A stretch of 25,649 nucleotides of DNA from an uncultured Methanobacteriaceae archaeon (GTDB taxonomy: Archaea > Methanobacteriota > Methanobacteria > Methanobacteriales > Methanobacteriaceae): positions 1-25,649 of the forward strand of contig CAMYKT010000024.1 in assembly GCA_947259185.1 (NCBI GenBank). Reading direction: 5' to 3'. This document shows, piece after piece, positions 1 to 7,803 of this stretch. Within the stretch, counting starts at the first letter, position 1, and each line of letters begins with the position of its first letter. A program made the translations under genes and the position numbers. A model generated the notes under the pieces. That model worked only from the letters and a program-made list of their open reading frames with translations, had not been told where the DNA came from and made no database searches.

Positions 1-58
1 ATAATCAGGTTAAATTTAGATAAAGTTTTATTAAACATCAATTTAGCCAGTATATGTG

Positions 59-131
<73 letters not shown>

Positions 132-132
132 C

Positions 133-147
133 TTTTTCTTATTTTTT
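133..147 (+). terminator. Oligo-T terminator of the tRNA gene
   Basis: Immediately after the tRNA discriminator base, two T-tracts (T5 and T6, separated by C-T-T-A) lie on the sense strand. Archaeal RNA polymerase stops at such tracts without needing a hairpin. Confidence 0.6.
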
Positions 148-175
148 AAATAGGATACCTATATCATTTCAGAAA

Positions 176-190
176 TATTTAAAAAAATTA
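176..190 (-). terminator. T-rich terminator of the trp operon
   Basis: On the minus strand, 24-38 nt past the trpD stop codon, the transcript would run into a U7 tract (A-run at 181-187 on the plus strand) flanked by more U-rich sequence. No convincing hairpin accompanies it. It lies in the 82-nt gap between the convergent tRNA and trpD. Confidence 0.45.
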
Positions 191-213
191 ATTAATCATA
201 TTAATCTCAAAAA

Positions 214-1269
214 TTAAATCCCCTGGCTTTTTTGGTTGGATATCTTGCGGAATTCTTCCAATTTTCTGATGGCTTTTTTTGAAATTACCGTCTTTCTGGC
301 TATTTTTGTACCTTCCGCCAGAGATTTAGACATACCTGCTAAAAATATTATAGCCCCTGCATTGGCCAAAACTATTTCTAGCCTGGCTTTTTTTTTAATG
401 GAATCCTCTTCTCCGGCAAGGACTGATAAAAATATATTTAAATTATCTTCAATGGTTTCTGGAGATTTTATCAATTCCGGTTGTGATTTTTCCACGCCAA
501 AATCTTCTGGATTTAATTTTTGAATAGATATATCACCATTTTCCACCAGAGCCACCCTAGTAGGTCCAATATTAGATATTTCATCCATAGCAGGATTTCC
601 ATGGGAATCATAGCCATGTACAACCATGGCTTTTTCAACTCCCAGATTATTTAATACCCTGGCTATTAAATCCACATAAGAGGGATCAAAAACACCTATA
701 AGTTGTATGGGAGCATTGGCAGGAGAACTAAGAGGTCCCAACAAATTAAAAACCGTCCGTATACCCAAATCGTTTCTTACCGGCATAACATTCCGGGTGG
801 CGGGATGAAAATTAGGGGCAAACATGAAACTTATCCCCACCTTTTCCATAGATTCTAAAACTTCCTTAGGAGATGTATCAATTTTAATACCTGCTGCTTC
901 CAGTATATCTGCTCCGCCACATGAACTGGTAACAGCACGATTTCCATGTTTAGCCACAGGAACACCTGCAGCTGCAGCAATAATAGATGCAGCAGTACTA
1001 ACATTGAATGTTTTGAATTTGTCTCCTCCAGTTCCACAGGTGTCCACCACTTTTAAATGGGAAAAGGTGACCTGTTTACATGCTTTTCTCATAGCTTTAG
1101 CAAATCCGGTTATTTCATCTTCATTTTCTCCTTTAAGGGAAAGTAAGGACAAAATAGATGCCATTTGAATATTGGTGGCCTTACCAGAAATCATGGCTTC
1201 CATACATTTGAAAGCTTCTTTTTTTGTAAGATCATTTCCTGCGGCTAATTTTTGAATGAATTTTTGCAA
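214..1269 (-). CDS. trpD: Anthranilate phosphoribosyltransferase
   Basis: TrpD transfers phosphoribose from PRPP to anthranilate, the second step of tryptophan synthesis from chorismate. The 351-residue protein has the family's full length. Visible signatures are the PRPP-binding loop DTCGTGGD (residues 76-83), KHGNR (107-111), the S-S-C-G-G-A-D stretch that follows, and the R-N-D-L-G-I-R-T-x-F-N-L-L-G-P-L block. It is the last gene of the operon, one nucleotide after the trpA stop. The start is a UUG codon at 1269. Its Shine-Dalgarno AGGTGAT is formed by the last codons of trpA, so its translation is probably coupled to trpA. TrpD is a separate protein here, not fused to TrpG. Confidence 0.97.
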   Translation of the reverse strand: MQKFIQKLAAGNDLTKKEAFKCMEAMISGKATNIQMASILSLLSLKGENEDEITGFAKAMRKACKQVTFSHLKVVDTCGTGGDKFKTFNVSTAASIIAAAAGVPVAKHGNRAVTSSCGGADILEAAGIKIDTSPKEVLESMEKVGISFMFAPNFHPATRNVMPVRNDLGIRTVFNLLGPLSSPANAPIQLIGVFDPSYVDLIARVLNNLGVEKAMVVHGYDSHGNPAMDEISNIGPTRVALVENGDISIQKLNPEDFGVEKSQPELIKSPETIEDNLNIFLSVLAGEEDSIKKKARLEIVLANAGAIIFLAGMSKSLAEGTKIARKTVISKKAIRKLEEFRKISNQKSQGI

Positions 1270-1270
1270 A

Positions 1271-2137
1271 TCAAATCACCTCTATGAGGGTAGCCTCTTT
1301 CATTTTGCTGGTCTCTTTTTTTATTTTCTGGAGCATTAATTCTGGTTTATCATGATTTTTAGAAATTATTTCGATAATTGCACTACCTACAATGGCTCCT
1401 TGTGCACCGGCCTGGATTACATCTTTTACATGGGATGATTTAGAAATGCCAAATCCTACCATTACCGGCAAATCACTGTGATTTCTTATTCTTTTAATTA
1501 AGTCAACTGTGCTGTTTTGAACTTCTTTTCTGGCCCCGGTAACTCCCATTACTGAAACCAGATAAATAAATCCAGAAGCCATCTGGCAAATTTTATCCAG
1601 ACGGTTTTTTTGTGTGGTGTGGGCCACTAAAAATATCTGATTAATATTGTATTTTTTTGCTGCCTGGAGTGCTTCTTCAGCTTCTTCAGGAGGTAGGTCC
1701 GCAGAGAGTATGCTGGTTACTCCACACCTTTTGGCTTCCTTATAAAATTCATCCACACCTTTTTTATAAATTAAATTGTAATATACTAAAAGCCCAATAG
1801 GGATAGAAGTAAACTCCCTGATTCTTTTAATAAATTCAAAGGATTTTTGAGTGTTCATACCCGAATCTAATGCTCTTAAATCTGATTCTTGAATCGTTGG
1901 ACCATCAGCTACTGGGTCACTAAATGCAAATCCAATTTCCAGGGCATCTGCACCGCTTTCCAGTAGTGTTTTCACTATCTGAAGAGAAGTTTCAAATTCG
2001 GGGTCTCCTGCAACAATAAAAGGTACAAATGCTCCTTTTTTATTCTTTTTTAAGCGTTTGAACATTTCATCATAAGTTTCTAATGTATTTGAAGAGTGAA
2101 TTTTTCCAGGAGAGTGTTTTTGTTTTTTAAAATTCAT
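1271..2137 (-). CDS. trpA: Tryptophan synthase alpha subunit
   Basis: TrpA cleaves indole-3-glycerol phosphate to indole and glyceraldehyde 3-phosphate and channels indole to TrpB. The TIM-barrel signatures are clear: catalytic Glu67 in ALEIGFAFSDP and catalytic Asp78 in DPVADGP. The GVTGAR region and the phosphate-binding G-F-G-I-S segment follow. The protein is 288 residues, with about 20 more N-terminal residues than a typical TrpA before the F-K-R-L-K-K segment. The ATG at 2137 is supported by a strong GGGGTGG Shine-Dalgarno and by the ATGA overlap with the trpB stop, so the extension may be real. An internal Met25 is the alternative start. Confidence 0.96.
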   Translation of the reverse strand: MNFKKQKHSPGKIHSSNTLETYDEMFKRLKKNKKGAFVPFIVAGDPEFETSLQIVKTLLESGADALEIGFAFSDPVADGPTIQESDLRALDSGMNTQKSFEFIKRIREFTSIPIGLLVYYNLIYKKGVDEFYKEAKRCGVTSILSADLPPEEAEEALQAAKKYNINQIFLVAHTTQKNRLDKICQMASGFIYLVSVMGVTGARKEVQNSTVDLIKRIRNHSDLPVMVGFGISKSSHVKDVIQAGAQGAIVGSAIIEIISKNHDKPELMLQKIKKETSKMKEATLIEVI

Positions 2138-3315
2138 ACTTCCACCCCTAAAATGCTTGCTGCAAGAAACATATCCTTATCTCCCCTTCCAGAAAGATTG
2201 ACAACTATAGTTTTCCCTTTATTTTCAGGTTTCTGAGCATATTTTTCCATATAGGCAATGGCATGGGCACTTTCCAGGGCAGGCATTATCCCCTCATAGC
2301 AGGATAGTAGTTGGAATCCACGCAGTGCTTGGGAGTCCGTGACATTAACATATCTTGCCCGGCGCTGGGTATGCAAATAAGCATGTTCTGGGCCTACTCC
2401 AGGATAATCTAAACCAGCTGAAACAGAATGAGCTTCACAAATTTGTCCATCTGTATCTTGAAGTACATAGGATAGTGATCCGTGGAGAACACCTTCACTA
2501 CCTGCACAAAGAGTTGCACCATGATTTCCACTCTTTATACCATGCCCCCCTCCTTCCACGCCAATCAATTCCACTTCTGAATCCGGAATAAATTCTGAAA
2601 AAATACCTATGGCATTACTACCTCCTCCCACACATGCTATTATCACGTCGGGAAGTTTTTTTTCTTTTTCTAAAATCTGATTCTTAGTTTCTTTTCCTAT
2701 TACTGTCTGGAAATGTTTTACCATGGTGGGGTAAGGATGAAATCCCATGGTAGATCCTATTAAATAGTGCGTATCTTGTACATTTGTCATCCAATCTCTC
2801 ATAGACTCATTAATAGCATCTTTTAATGTTTTGGATCCAGTTTCCACCGGGATTACTTTTGCCCCAGATATTTCCATTCTAAATACATTTAATCTCTGCC
2901 TTTTAACATCTTCCATGCCCATATATACATCAGTAGGCATTCCAAAAAGAGCCCCTACAGCAGCTGTGGCTATTCCATGTTGCCCGGCTCCTGTTTCTGC
3001 TATTAAGCGTTTTTTACCCATATACTTGGCCATTAGCCCCTGTCCCAAAGTATTGTTTATTTTATGAGCCCCGGTATGTAGCATATCCTCCCTTTTTAAG
3101 TAAATCCTGCATCCCAGTTTTTGAGAAAGGTTTTTAGCAAGATATAAATTGGTGGGTCTGCCTGCAAATTCTTTTAAATAAAATTCTAATTCCTGATTGA
3201 ATTTTTTATCATCTTTATATTTTAAAAAAGCACTTTCTAATTCTTCCAAAGCAGGAATAAGAAGTTCAGGAGCGAAAATACCTCCATATTTACCGAATTT
3301 TCCACTTTCGATCAA
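2134..3315 (-). CDS. trpB: Tryptophan synthase beta subunit
   Basis: TrpB is the PLP enzyme that condenses indole with serine to give tryptophan, in complex with TrpA. The PLP lysine lies in TGAHKINNT (Lys85). Other signatures are ETGAGQHG, the phosphate-binding GGGSNA, V-E-G-G-G-H-G and the S-A-G-L-D-Y-P-G-V-G-P-E-H segment. It matches the main TrpB1 type rather than TrpB2. A GTG at 3324 is in frame, but it is part of the Shine-Dalgarno AAAGGTGAT. The TTG at 3315, 4 nt after it, is therefore the more likely start, giving 393 residues. It follows trpF by a gap of about 36 nt, the largest in the operon, and overlaps trpA by 4 nt. Confidence 0.96.
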   Translation of the reverse strand: MIESGKFGKYGGIFAPELLIPALEELESAFLKYKDDKKFNQELEFYLKEFAGRPTNLYLAKNLSQKLGCRIYLKREDMLHTGAHKINNTLGQGLMAKYMGKKRLIAETGAGQHGIATAAVGALFGMPTDVYMGMEDVKRQRLNVFRMEISGAKVIPVETGSKTLKDAINESMRDWMTNVQDTHYLIGSTMGFHPYPTMVKHFQTVIGKETKNQILEKEKKLPDVIIACVGGGSNAIGIFSEFIPDSEVELIGVEGGGHGIKSGNHGATLCAGSEGVLHGSLSYVLQDTDGQICEAHSVSAGLDYPGVGPEHAYLHTQRRARYVNVTDSQALRGFQLLSCYEGIMPALESAHAIAYMEKYAQKPENKGKTIVVNLSGRGDKDMFLAASILGVEV

Positions 3316-3351
3316 TTTAATCACCTTTAATGAAATCCATAATTATTTTTT

Positions 3352-4134
3352 TTAATTTTTTACCGTTGCTATGGCATTTTTAATTTTAATATGGTTTTTT
3401 TTACCAGGATAATCCTCCAGACGAGAATTAAAATCAACAAAGTCAAATGATTCTTTAATTAATGACCCTTCTTTTTTAATGCGTGATGCAGTTAATCCTC
3501 CTGCCAGATATATTTCCAGGTGGGGGTTAAAAGACCTTGAAATTTCTGCTGCTTTTAGAGCGGTGCTTAAAGAAATTTCCCTGCCTGTGCCGCCAGTTTT
3601 GCCCTGGTGCTGGTAATCAAATAAAATTCCCGAACTAAATTCAGCAAATGACCTTATTTCTTTAATTTTATCCAGTGATAATTCTCGTTTAGATATCCCA
3701 ATTGCCCGAATGATGTGGTATTCCTCTTTATTGATGTCAAATAGATTTTGAATAAGTTCATTCATCTCCCCGGGAGAAAGTGAGTGCAGCTGAATATTTG
3801 TCAAATTAGAATCGAATATGTCCTTTAAAGCTTCTTCCACATTATCTGGTTCTAAAACCAGTACTCCTTTATTTTTATCTGTTAGAATACTGGAAAATGA
3901 TTTAATTTTTTCTAAATCAATATATCTAACTGATCTTTTTACATGAATGAAACCTATAAGATCTGATCCGTAGTTTTCTGCAGCTTTTAAATCTTCTTTA
4001 GAAGTTATACCGCAAATTTTAATCTTTAAATTAGCATCACATTTATTTGGAGTTGAATTTATATCCGAAGTCTTATTAAAAGCCCTGAATCCTTTTTTAA
4101 TTCTATTTATATCGATTTTGGAGGAATTAATCAC
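3352..4134 (-). CDS. trpF: Phosphoribosylanthranilate isomerase
   Basis: TrpF carries out the Amadori rearrangement of phosphoribosylanthranilate, the third pathway step. The hallmark KIKICGIT, with catalytic Cys41, the GFIHVKRSVRYI segment, the GILFDYQ stretch that should hold the catalytic Asp, and G-K-T-G-G-T-G-R are all present. Most family members begin almost directly with KICGIT, whereas this reading frame has about 36 residues before it. The GTG start at 4134 overlaps the trpC stop (GTGA) and lies behind a GGGAGGG Shine-Dalgarno, which favours the long form. No ATG, GTG or TTG lies nearer to KICGIT, so the extension looks genuine unless a rare start codon is used. Confidence 0.94.
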   Translation of the reverse strand: MINSSKIDINRIKKGFRAFNKTSDINSTPNKCDANLKIKICGITSKEDLKAAENYGSDLIGFIHVKRSVRYIDLEKIKSFSSILTDKNKGVLVLEPDNVEEALKDIFDSNLTNIQLHSLSPGEMNELIQNLFDINKEEYHIIRAIGISKRELSLDKIKEIRSFAEFSSGILFDYQHQGKTGGTGREISLSTALKAAEISRSFNPHLEIYLAGGLTASRIKKEGSLIKESFDFVDFNSRLEDYPGKKNHIKIKNAIATVKN

Positions 4135-5015
4135 TTATTAAACCCTCCCCCATTTAAAGTATTTTTCGAAGACGTATTACTATTAAAAAATCTTTTTCTG
4201 GTTTTTTCTGCAGCAAATCTCATTTTTTGGATGGTGTCCTCTATGTCAGGAGACTGCATAATAGAGGTCCCAATAAGCAGGGCGTCTGCACCATAGCTGC
4301 ATAATTCTTCCACATCTCCTATACTTTTAACCCCGCTTTCAGACACCATGATTTTATCACGAGGTATTAAAGGATAAAGGGATTTAGTGCGTTTAAAATC
4401 AATGGAGAAATCTTTAAAGCTCCGGTTATTAATTCCTATTATCTTTGCATCTGCATCTAATGCTTTATAAACATCAATAGAATTTTTACATTCCACCAGT
4501 GGTTCCATACCCATCTCCCGGCAAATTTCAATTCCCGCCGGAATATCAGGATAAACATCACACATCAAAAGTACTGAACTAGCTCCACATGCTCGAGCTT
4601 CATAGATCTGATAATCATCTAAAATGAAATCTTTTCTCATAATTGGTAAGGAACTTAAACTAGAAGCCTTTTTAATATAAGCAAGTTTGCCTTTAAAAAA
4701 GACTTCTTCAGTTAGTATGGAAATAGCACTGGCCCCCCCTACCTCAAAGGATTTAATAATATCTTCCACGGTCCGGGAAGAGATGTGTCCCTGAGAAGGA
4801 GAAGCCGGCTTATATTCAATTATGAGTGGGAACTGACCCGATTTTTTAAGTACTTTTTTAAAATCAATTGGATCAGGAACATCTTTTACCTGTCTTTTAA
4901 TTGTGGATAAGGGTATTTTTGATTTAGATTTTTGCATGTTTTCTTTGCAAATATTCAGGATATGATTGAAATCCAGCAGATGCCCTTTAGCAGTTCTGCA
5001 ATAATTTGAGCTCAT
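4131..5015 (-). CDS. trpC: Indole-3-glycerol-phosphate synthase
   Basis: TrpC closes the indole ring by decarboxylating CdRP, the fourth pathway step. The N-terminal active-site signature IEYKPASPSQG (residues 66-76, with Glu67 and Lys69) is intact. Also present are PIMRKDFI with the catalytic lysine, INNRSF, VSESGV and the ALLIGTSIM phosphate-binding end of the TIM barrel. The length of 294 residues is slightly above the family norm, with an extra Asn/Ser/Gly-rich tail. The ATG overlaps the trpG stop by 4 nt, and the last trpG codons (AGGTGGAATC) supply the ribosome-binding site. Confidence 0.96.
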   Translation of the reverse strand: MSSNYCRTAKGHLLDFNHILNICKENMQKSKSKIPLSTIKRQVKDVPDPIDFKKVLKKSGQFPLIIEYKPASPSQGHISSRTVEDIIKSFEVGGASAISILTEEVFFKGKLAYIKKASSLSSLPIMRKDFILDDYQIYEARACGASSVLLMCDVYPDIPAGIEICREMGMEPLVECKNSIDVYKALDADAKIIGINNRSFKDFSIDFKRTKSLYPLIPRDKIMVSESGVKSIGDVEELCSYGADALLIGTSIMQSPDIEDTIQKMRFAAEKTRKRFFNSNTSSKNTLNGGGFNK

Positions 5016-5632
5016 GATTCCACCTTCAGGAAATTTTCAATTAAATTCATACCCTCTGCAGTTCCAATAGATTCCGGGTGAAATTGTACACCATAAATTG
5101 GATGAATATTATGTTTTAAGGCCATAACTATCCCTTCATCTGTTTTTGCAGTTATTTCCAGGCAAGAAGGTGTGGTTTCAGGATCACAGCTTAGTGAATG
5201 ATAACGTGCCACCTGGAGGTGGTTTTTCAATCCATGGAAAATTCCCTGATTGTTATGAATTATTTGACTTTGTTTTCCATGAACCGGTTCCTGGTGAATT
5301 ATTTTTCCACCAAATGTAGAAAAAATACCTTGATGTCCTAAACAGACCCCTATAATTGGTATTTCTGGGCCGAATTTTTTAATTATTGCTTTGCATTCCC
5401 CAAAATCCCGCTTATTGTCCGGATTTCCCGGGCCAGGTGAAATAATTATGTGGTTAATTTCTTCTTTTTTATGTAAATCCTGAATTTGGCAGGGGTTCTT
5501 TTCATTATTTTTAATTACCATTATCTTAGAATTACTTTTGGAAAAATTATTTAACGGATTATTTACAATTTCCCCCACCATTTGATAGAGGTTGTAAGTA
5601 AAAGAATCGTAGTTGTCGATAATTAATATCAT
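5012..5632 (-). CDS. trpG: Anthranilate synthase, glutamine amidotransferase subunit
   Basis: TrpG hydrolyses glutamine and delivers ammonia to TrpE for anthranilate formation. It is a class I glutamine amidotransferase. The features are NYDSFTYNL at the N-terminus, the oxyanion segment SPGPGNPD, nucleophile Cys97 in GVCLGHQG, and His185/Glu187 in VQFHPES. The length of 206 residues is normal for an unfused subunit. TrpG and PabA cannot be told apart from sequence alone, but its place between trpE and trpC settles the role. Its ATG overlaps the trpE stop (ATGA), with AGGTG upstream. Confidence 0.96.
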   Translation of the reverse strand: MILIIDNYDSFTYNLYQMVGEIVNNPLNNFSKSNSKIMVIKNNEKNPCQIQDLHKKEEINHIIISPGPGNPDNKRDFGECKAIIKKFGPEIPIIGVCLGHQGIFSTFGGKIIHQEPVHGKQSQIIHNNQGIFHGLKNHLQVARYHSLSCDPETTPSCLEITAKTDEGIVMALKHNIHPIYGVQFHPESIGTAEGMNLIENFLKVES

Positions 5633-6996
5633 GATACTGCACCTGAAATTTTTAAAGAATCTAAGAGCGCTTTAGCCTTATTTTCACATTCAAAAAATTC
5701 TTTTTCTGGTACTGAATCATGCACAATGCCTGCTCCAGATTGTATTTTGGCCTGATTACCATCACATATTAAAGAACGAATAGTTATGGCGAAGTTTGCA
5801 TTTCCATTTAAAGAAAAATAGCCAATTGCTCCGGCATATGCATCTCTAGGGATTCCTTCCATTTCTTCTATTATTTCCATGGCCCTTATCTTGGGCGCAC
5901 CCGATACAGTCCCCGCAGGAAAAATAGAACTAAAAGCATCTACTGCATCCCTATGAGGGCTTAAATTCCCTTTAACATGAGACAATATGTGTTGAACATG
6001 TGAAAATTTTTTAATAGTCATATATTCTGGTATTTTTACACTTCCAAATTCCGAAACTTTCCCCACATCATTCCGGGCTAAATCTACCAGCATCATATGT
6101 TCTGCTCTTTCTTTTTCATCGTCCAGTAAATTCTTAGCCAGTTTTTTATCATCTATTTCATTTTTTCCCCGGGGACGGGTCCCGGCAATAGGGTATGTTT
6201 CTACCTGTCGATTTTCCACTCTTACTAACATTTCCGGACTGGAACCTATTATTTCCTTTTCTCCCAGCTTAAAATGATACATATAAGGGGAGGGGTTTAT
6301 TTTTCTAAGAGCATCATAAAAATCCAGTTTATTACCAGTGATTTTGTATTTTTGAGCATTGGACAGGACACCCTGAAAAATTTCACCATCTTTTATTCTA
6401 TTTTTAACCTCTAAAACCATTTTTTCGTATTGGTTTTTAGAGAAAAATTTTCCTTTATTCAAAAAAGACATGCTAGGAAGAGAGGAATAGTCCTCTTTCA
6501 TAATATTCCTAATTTCTTCTAATCGGGATTCCCCCCGGGTGACGTAGCGACATCTTTGGGAGAGCTTATCAAAAATTATTCCATCTAAAAATAATCCAAA
6601 TTCGAATTCAGGATATTTACCTCTATTCAGGTCAAGTTTAGTGAAATATTTAGCTGCCTGGTACGAAACATACCCCACTAAACCTCCACAAAATCCTTTT
6701 TTCCCATTACTATTTTTTAAAATCGATTTTATCTCACAGAACGGATTTTCAGTTTGAATTTCCTCGGTAGTACCATCTTTTTCTATTTTTAAAACCCTAT
6801 CATTAGCTTTCAAATTCAGTATCGGGTCGAAGCCCAGAAAAGAGTATCTGGAAAGACCAGTATCACTTTCCATAGATTCCAGTAAAAATGCACCGGAATA
6901 GTTAAAATATAATTTTTTGAACAACACAAATGGATTATCATAATCCAATGCAACAGTATTTAATGGCTTTAAATCTATATCGCCAAAAATATTCAC
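5629..6996 (-). CDS. trpE: Anthranilate synthase, chorismate-binding subunit
   Basis: TrpE converts chorismate plus ammonia to anthranilate, the committed step. The 455-residue protein has an N-terminal tryptophan-binding region with the LLES feedback motif (38-41), followed by the chorismate-binding domain. That domain shows SSPEML, TYPIAGTRPRG, DLARNDVGKVSE, PAGTVSGAPK and the A-Y-A-G-A-I-G-Y block. It heads the operon. The start is uncertain: GTG 6996 lies inside the sequence AAGGAGTG with no spacer, whereas an in-frame ATT at 6990 has normal spacing from AGGAG. Homologues beginning M-N-x-F-G would favour GTG. Expression is presumably controlled by TrpY bound upstream. Feedback by tryptophan is inferred from the LLES motif. 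Confidence 0.96.
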   Translation of the reverse strand: MNIFGDIDLKPLNTVALDYDNPFVLFKKLYFNYSGAFLLESMESDTGLSRYSFLGFDPILNLKANDRVLKIEKDGTTEEIQTENPFCEIKSILKNSNGKKGFCGGLVGYVSYQAAKYFTKLDLNRGKYPEFEFGLFLDGIIFDKLSQRCRYVTRGESRLEEIRNIMKEDYSSLPSMSFLNKGKFFSKNQYEKMVLEVKNRIKDGEIFQGVLSNAQKYKITGNKLDFYDALRKINPSPYMYHFKLGEKEIIGSSPEMLVRVENRQVETYPIAGTRPRGKNEIDDKKLAKNLLDDEKERAEHMMLVDLARNDVGKVSEFGSVKIPEYMTIKKFSHVQHILSHVKGNLSPHRDAVDAFSSIFPAGTVSGAPKIRAMEIIEEMEGIPRDAYAGAIGYFSLNGNANFAITIRSLICDGNQAKIQSGAGIVHDSVPEKEFFECENKAKALLDSLKISGAVS

Positions 6997-7006
6997 TCCT
7001 TATCAT
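6938..7006 (-). other. Short ORF overlapping the trpE start (possible leader peptide)
   Basis: An ATG at 7006 lies 6 nt downstream of a perfect AGGTG (7013-7017). It opens a 22-codon frame that overlaps the first codons of trpE in a different frame and stops with TGA at 6938-6940. The peptide begins MIRSEYFWRYRF and contains one Trp codon. Its ribosome-binding site looks better than that of trpE itself. It could be a leader that couples or tunes trpE translation, or chance. No leader peptide is part of the known TrpY system. Confidence 0.25.
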
Positions 7007-7082
7007 AATTTACACCTTTAAATCTTTTTAATTTAATTTAAATTCCAGGGATCCTAATCTAATACCCTGCTCATCCTATACT

Positions 7083-7173
7083 TTGAAGTACTATATATAA
7101 CTTTGTTGTATATTTATGTACATCTATACTCAAGTTTATATATTGGTGCAATTAATAGATTAATGGAGATGTT
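7083..7173. promoter_or_regulatory. Divergent trpE/trpY promoter region with TRP boxes
   Basis: An exact TGTACA palindrome lies at 7117-7122 and a 5/6 match TGTATA at 7107-7112, exactly 10 bp apart. TGTACA is the TRP-box consensus bound by TrpY in Methanothermobacter. On the minus strand, TTATATATA (7092-7100) or ATAAATATA (about 7108-7116) can serve as TATA boxes for trpE. On the plus strand, TATA-like sequence lies at 7109-7116 and 7135-7142 for trpY. GGAG at 7165-7168 is the trpY ribosome-binding site. The boxes overlap these core promoter elements, which fits repression by blocking TBP/TFB. Confidence 0.75.
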
Positions 7174-7677
7174 ATGTGGGAAAAAGTAAGCCATAAATTC
7201 GAAAAATACCCGGCCCGTATGAATGTAGCCCGAAAAATAGTAGATTTAGGTCTGAGGGTGGATAAAACAGGAAAAATATATTGTAAAGATGTTTTAATAA
7301 GTGATGTGGCACTTTCCAGATCCGTTGGTGTGGATAGGCGCACAATTAAATCAACAGTTGATGTTATTTTACAAGATGAACAATTATCTGAAATATTTGA
7401 AAACATCCTTCCGGCAGGAGCTTTATTAAAAAATGTGGCACGCAGCCTTGATTTTGGGATTGTTGAAATTGAAGCAGAAGCAGGAAACCCAGGAATTTTA
7501 TCCCAGGCCAGCGGCCTTATATCTGCAGAAGGCATCAGTATTCGCCAGGCACATGCGGGAGATCCAGAATTAGAAGAGAATCCCCGATTAACTATAATTA
7601 CTGAAAAGCCAATACCGGGAAAATTATTAAGTAAATTTTTAGAAATCAGTAATGTAAAAAGAGTTTCCATTTATTGA
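7174..7677 (+). CDS. trpY: Tryptophan-sensing transcriptional repressor TrpY
   Basis: This 167-residue protein has an N-terminal helix-turn-helix, with recognition part about residues 43-66 around ISDVALSRSVGVDRRTIK. A C-terminal ACT-like domain (about 94-167) contains GNPGILSQASGLIS, the typical ligand-binding turn. It is divergently transcribed from trpE across a TRP-box region, exactly as trpY is in Methanothermobacter thermautotrophicus. There TrpY represses its own gene and, with tryptophan bound, the trp operon. The same behaviour is inferred here. The ATG at 7174 follows GGAG with 5 nt spacing. Confidence 0.9.
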   Translation: MWEKVSHKFEKYPARMNVARKIVDLGLRVDKTGKIYCKDVLISDVALSRSVGVDRRTIKSTVDVILQDEQLSEIFENILPAGALLKNVARSLDFGIVEIEAEAGNPGILSQASGLISAEGISIRQAHAGDPELEENPRLTIITEKPIPGKLLSKFLEISNVKRVSIY

Positions 7678-7760
7678 AATAATAAATAAAATTTAATTTT
7701 ATAATTTATGCTATCAATCCCTCCATCATCTACTAAAATGATCTAGGGTTTTAGAAGATG

Positions 7761-7800
7761 AAAAAATAAAAAAAAAATAAAATTTGTTTCAAAAAAAATA
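7761..7800 (-). terminator. Oligo-U terminator of hypC
   Basis: Directly downstream of the hypC stop on the minus strand are a T8 tract and then two longer T-rich tracts (A-runs at 7761-7782 and 7791-7798 on the plus strand). It is the strongest T-tract cluster in the window and a hairpin-free archaeal terminator. The same 126-nt gap also takes the trpY transcript from the other side. Confidence 0.6.
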
Positions 7801-7803
7801 GAG

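Noticed and set aside
236..1168. Plus-strand open frames of 95 and 114 codons opposite trpD
   Set aside because: They are antisense shadows of the well-supported trpD frame, lack ribosome-binding sites and resemble no family.
6997..7090. Riboswitch, T-box or classical attenuator in the trpE leader
   Set aside because: No terminator/antiterminator pair is visible and only one Trp codon is in the short ORF. Control by TrpY explains the region better.
7152..7670. 172-codon minus-strand open frame opposite trpY
   Set aside because: trpY has a clear domain structure, ribosome-binding site and operator context; the antisense frame has none.
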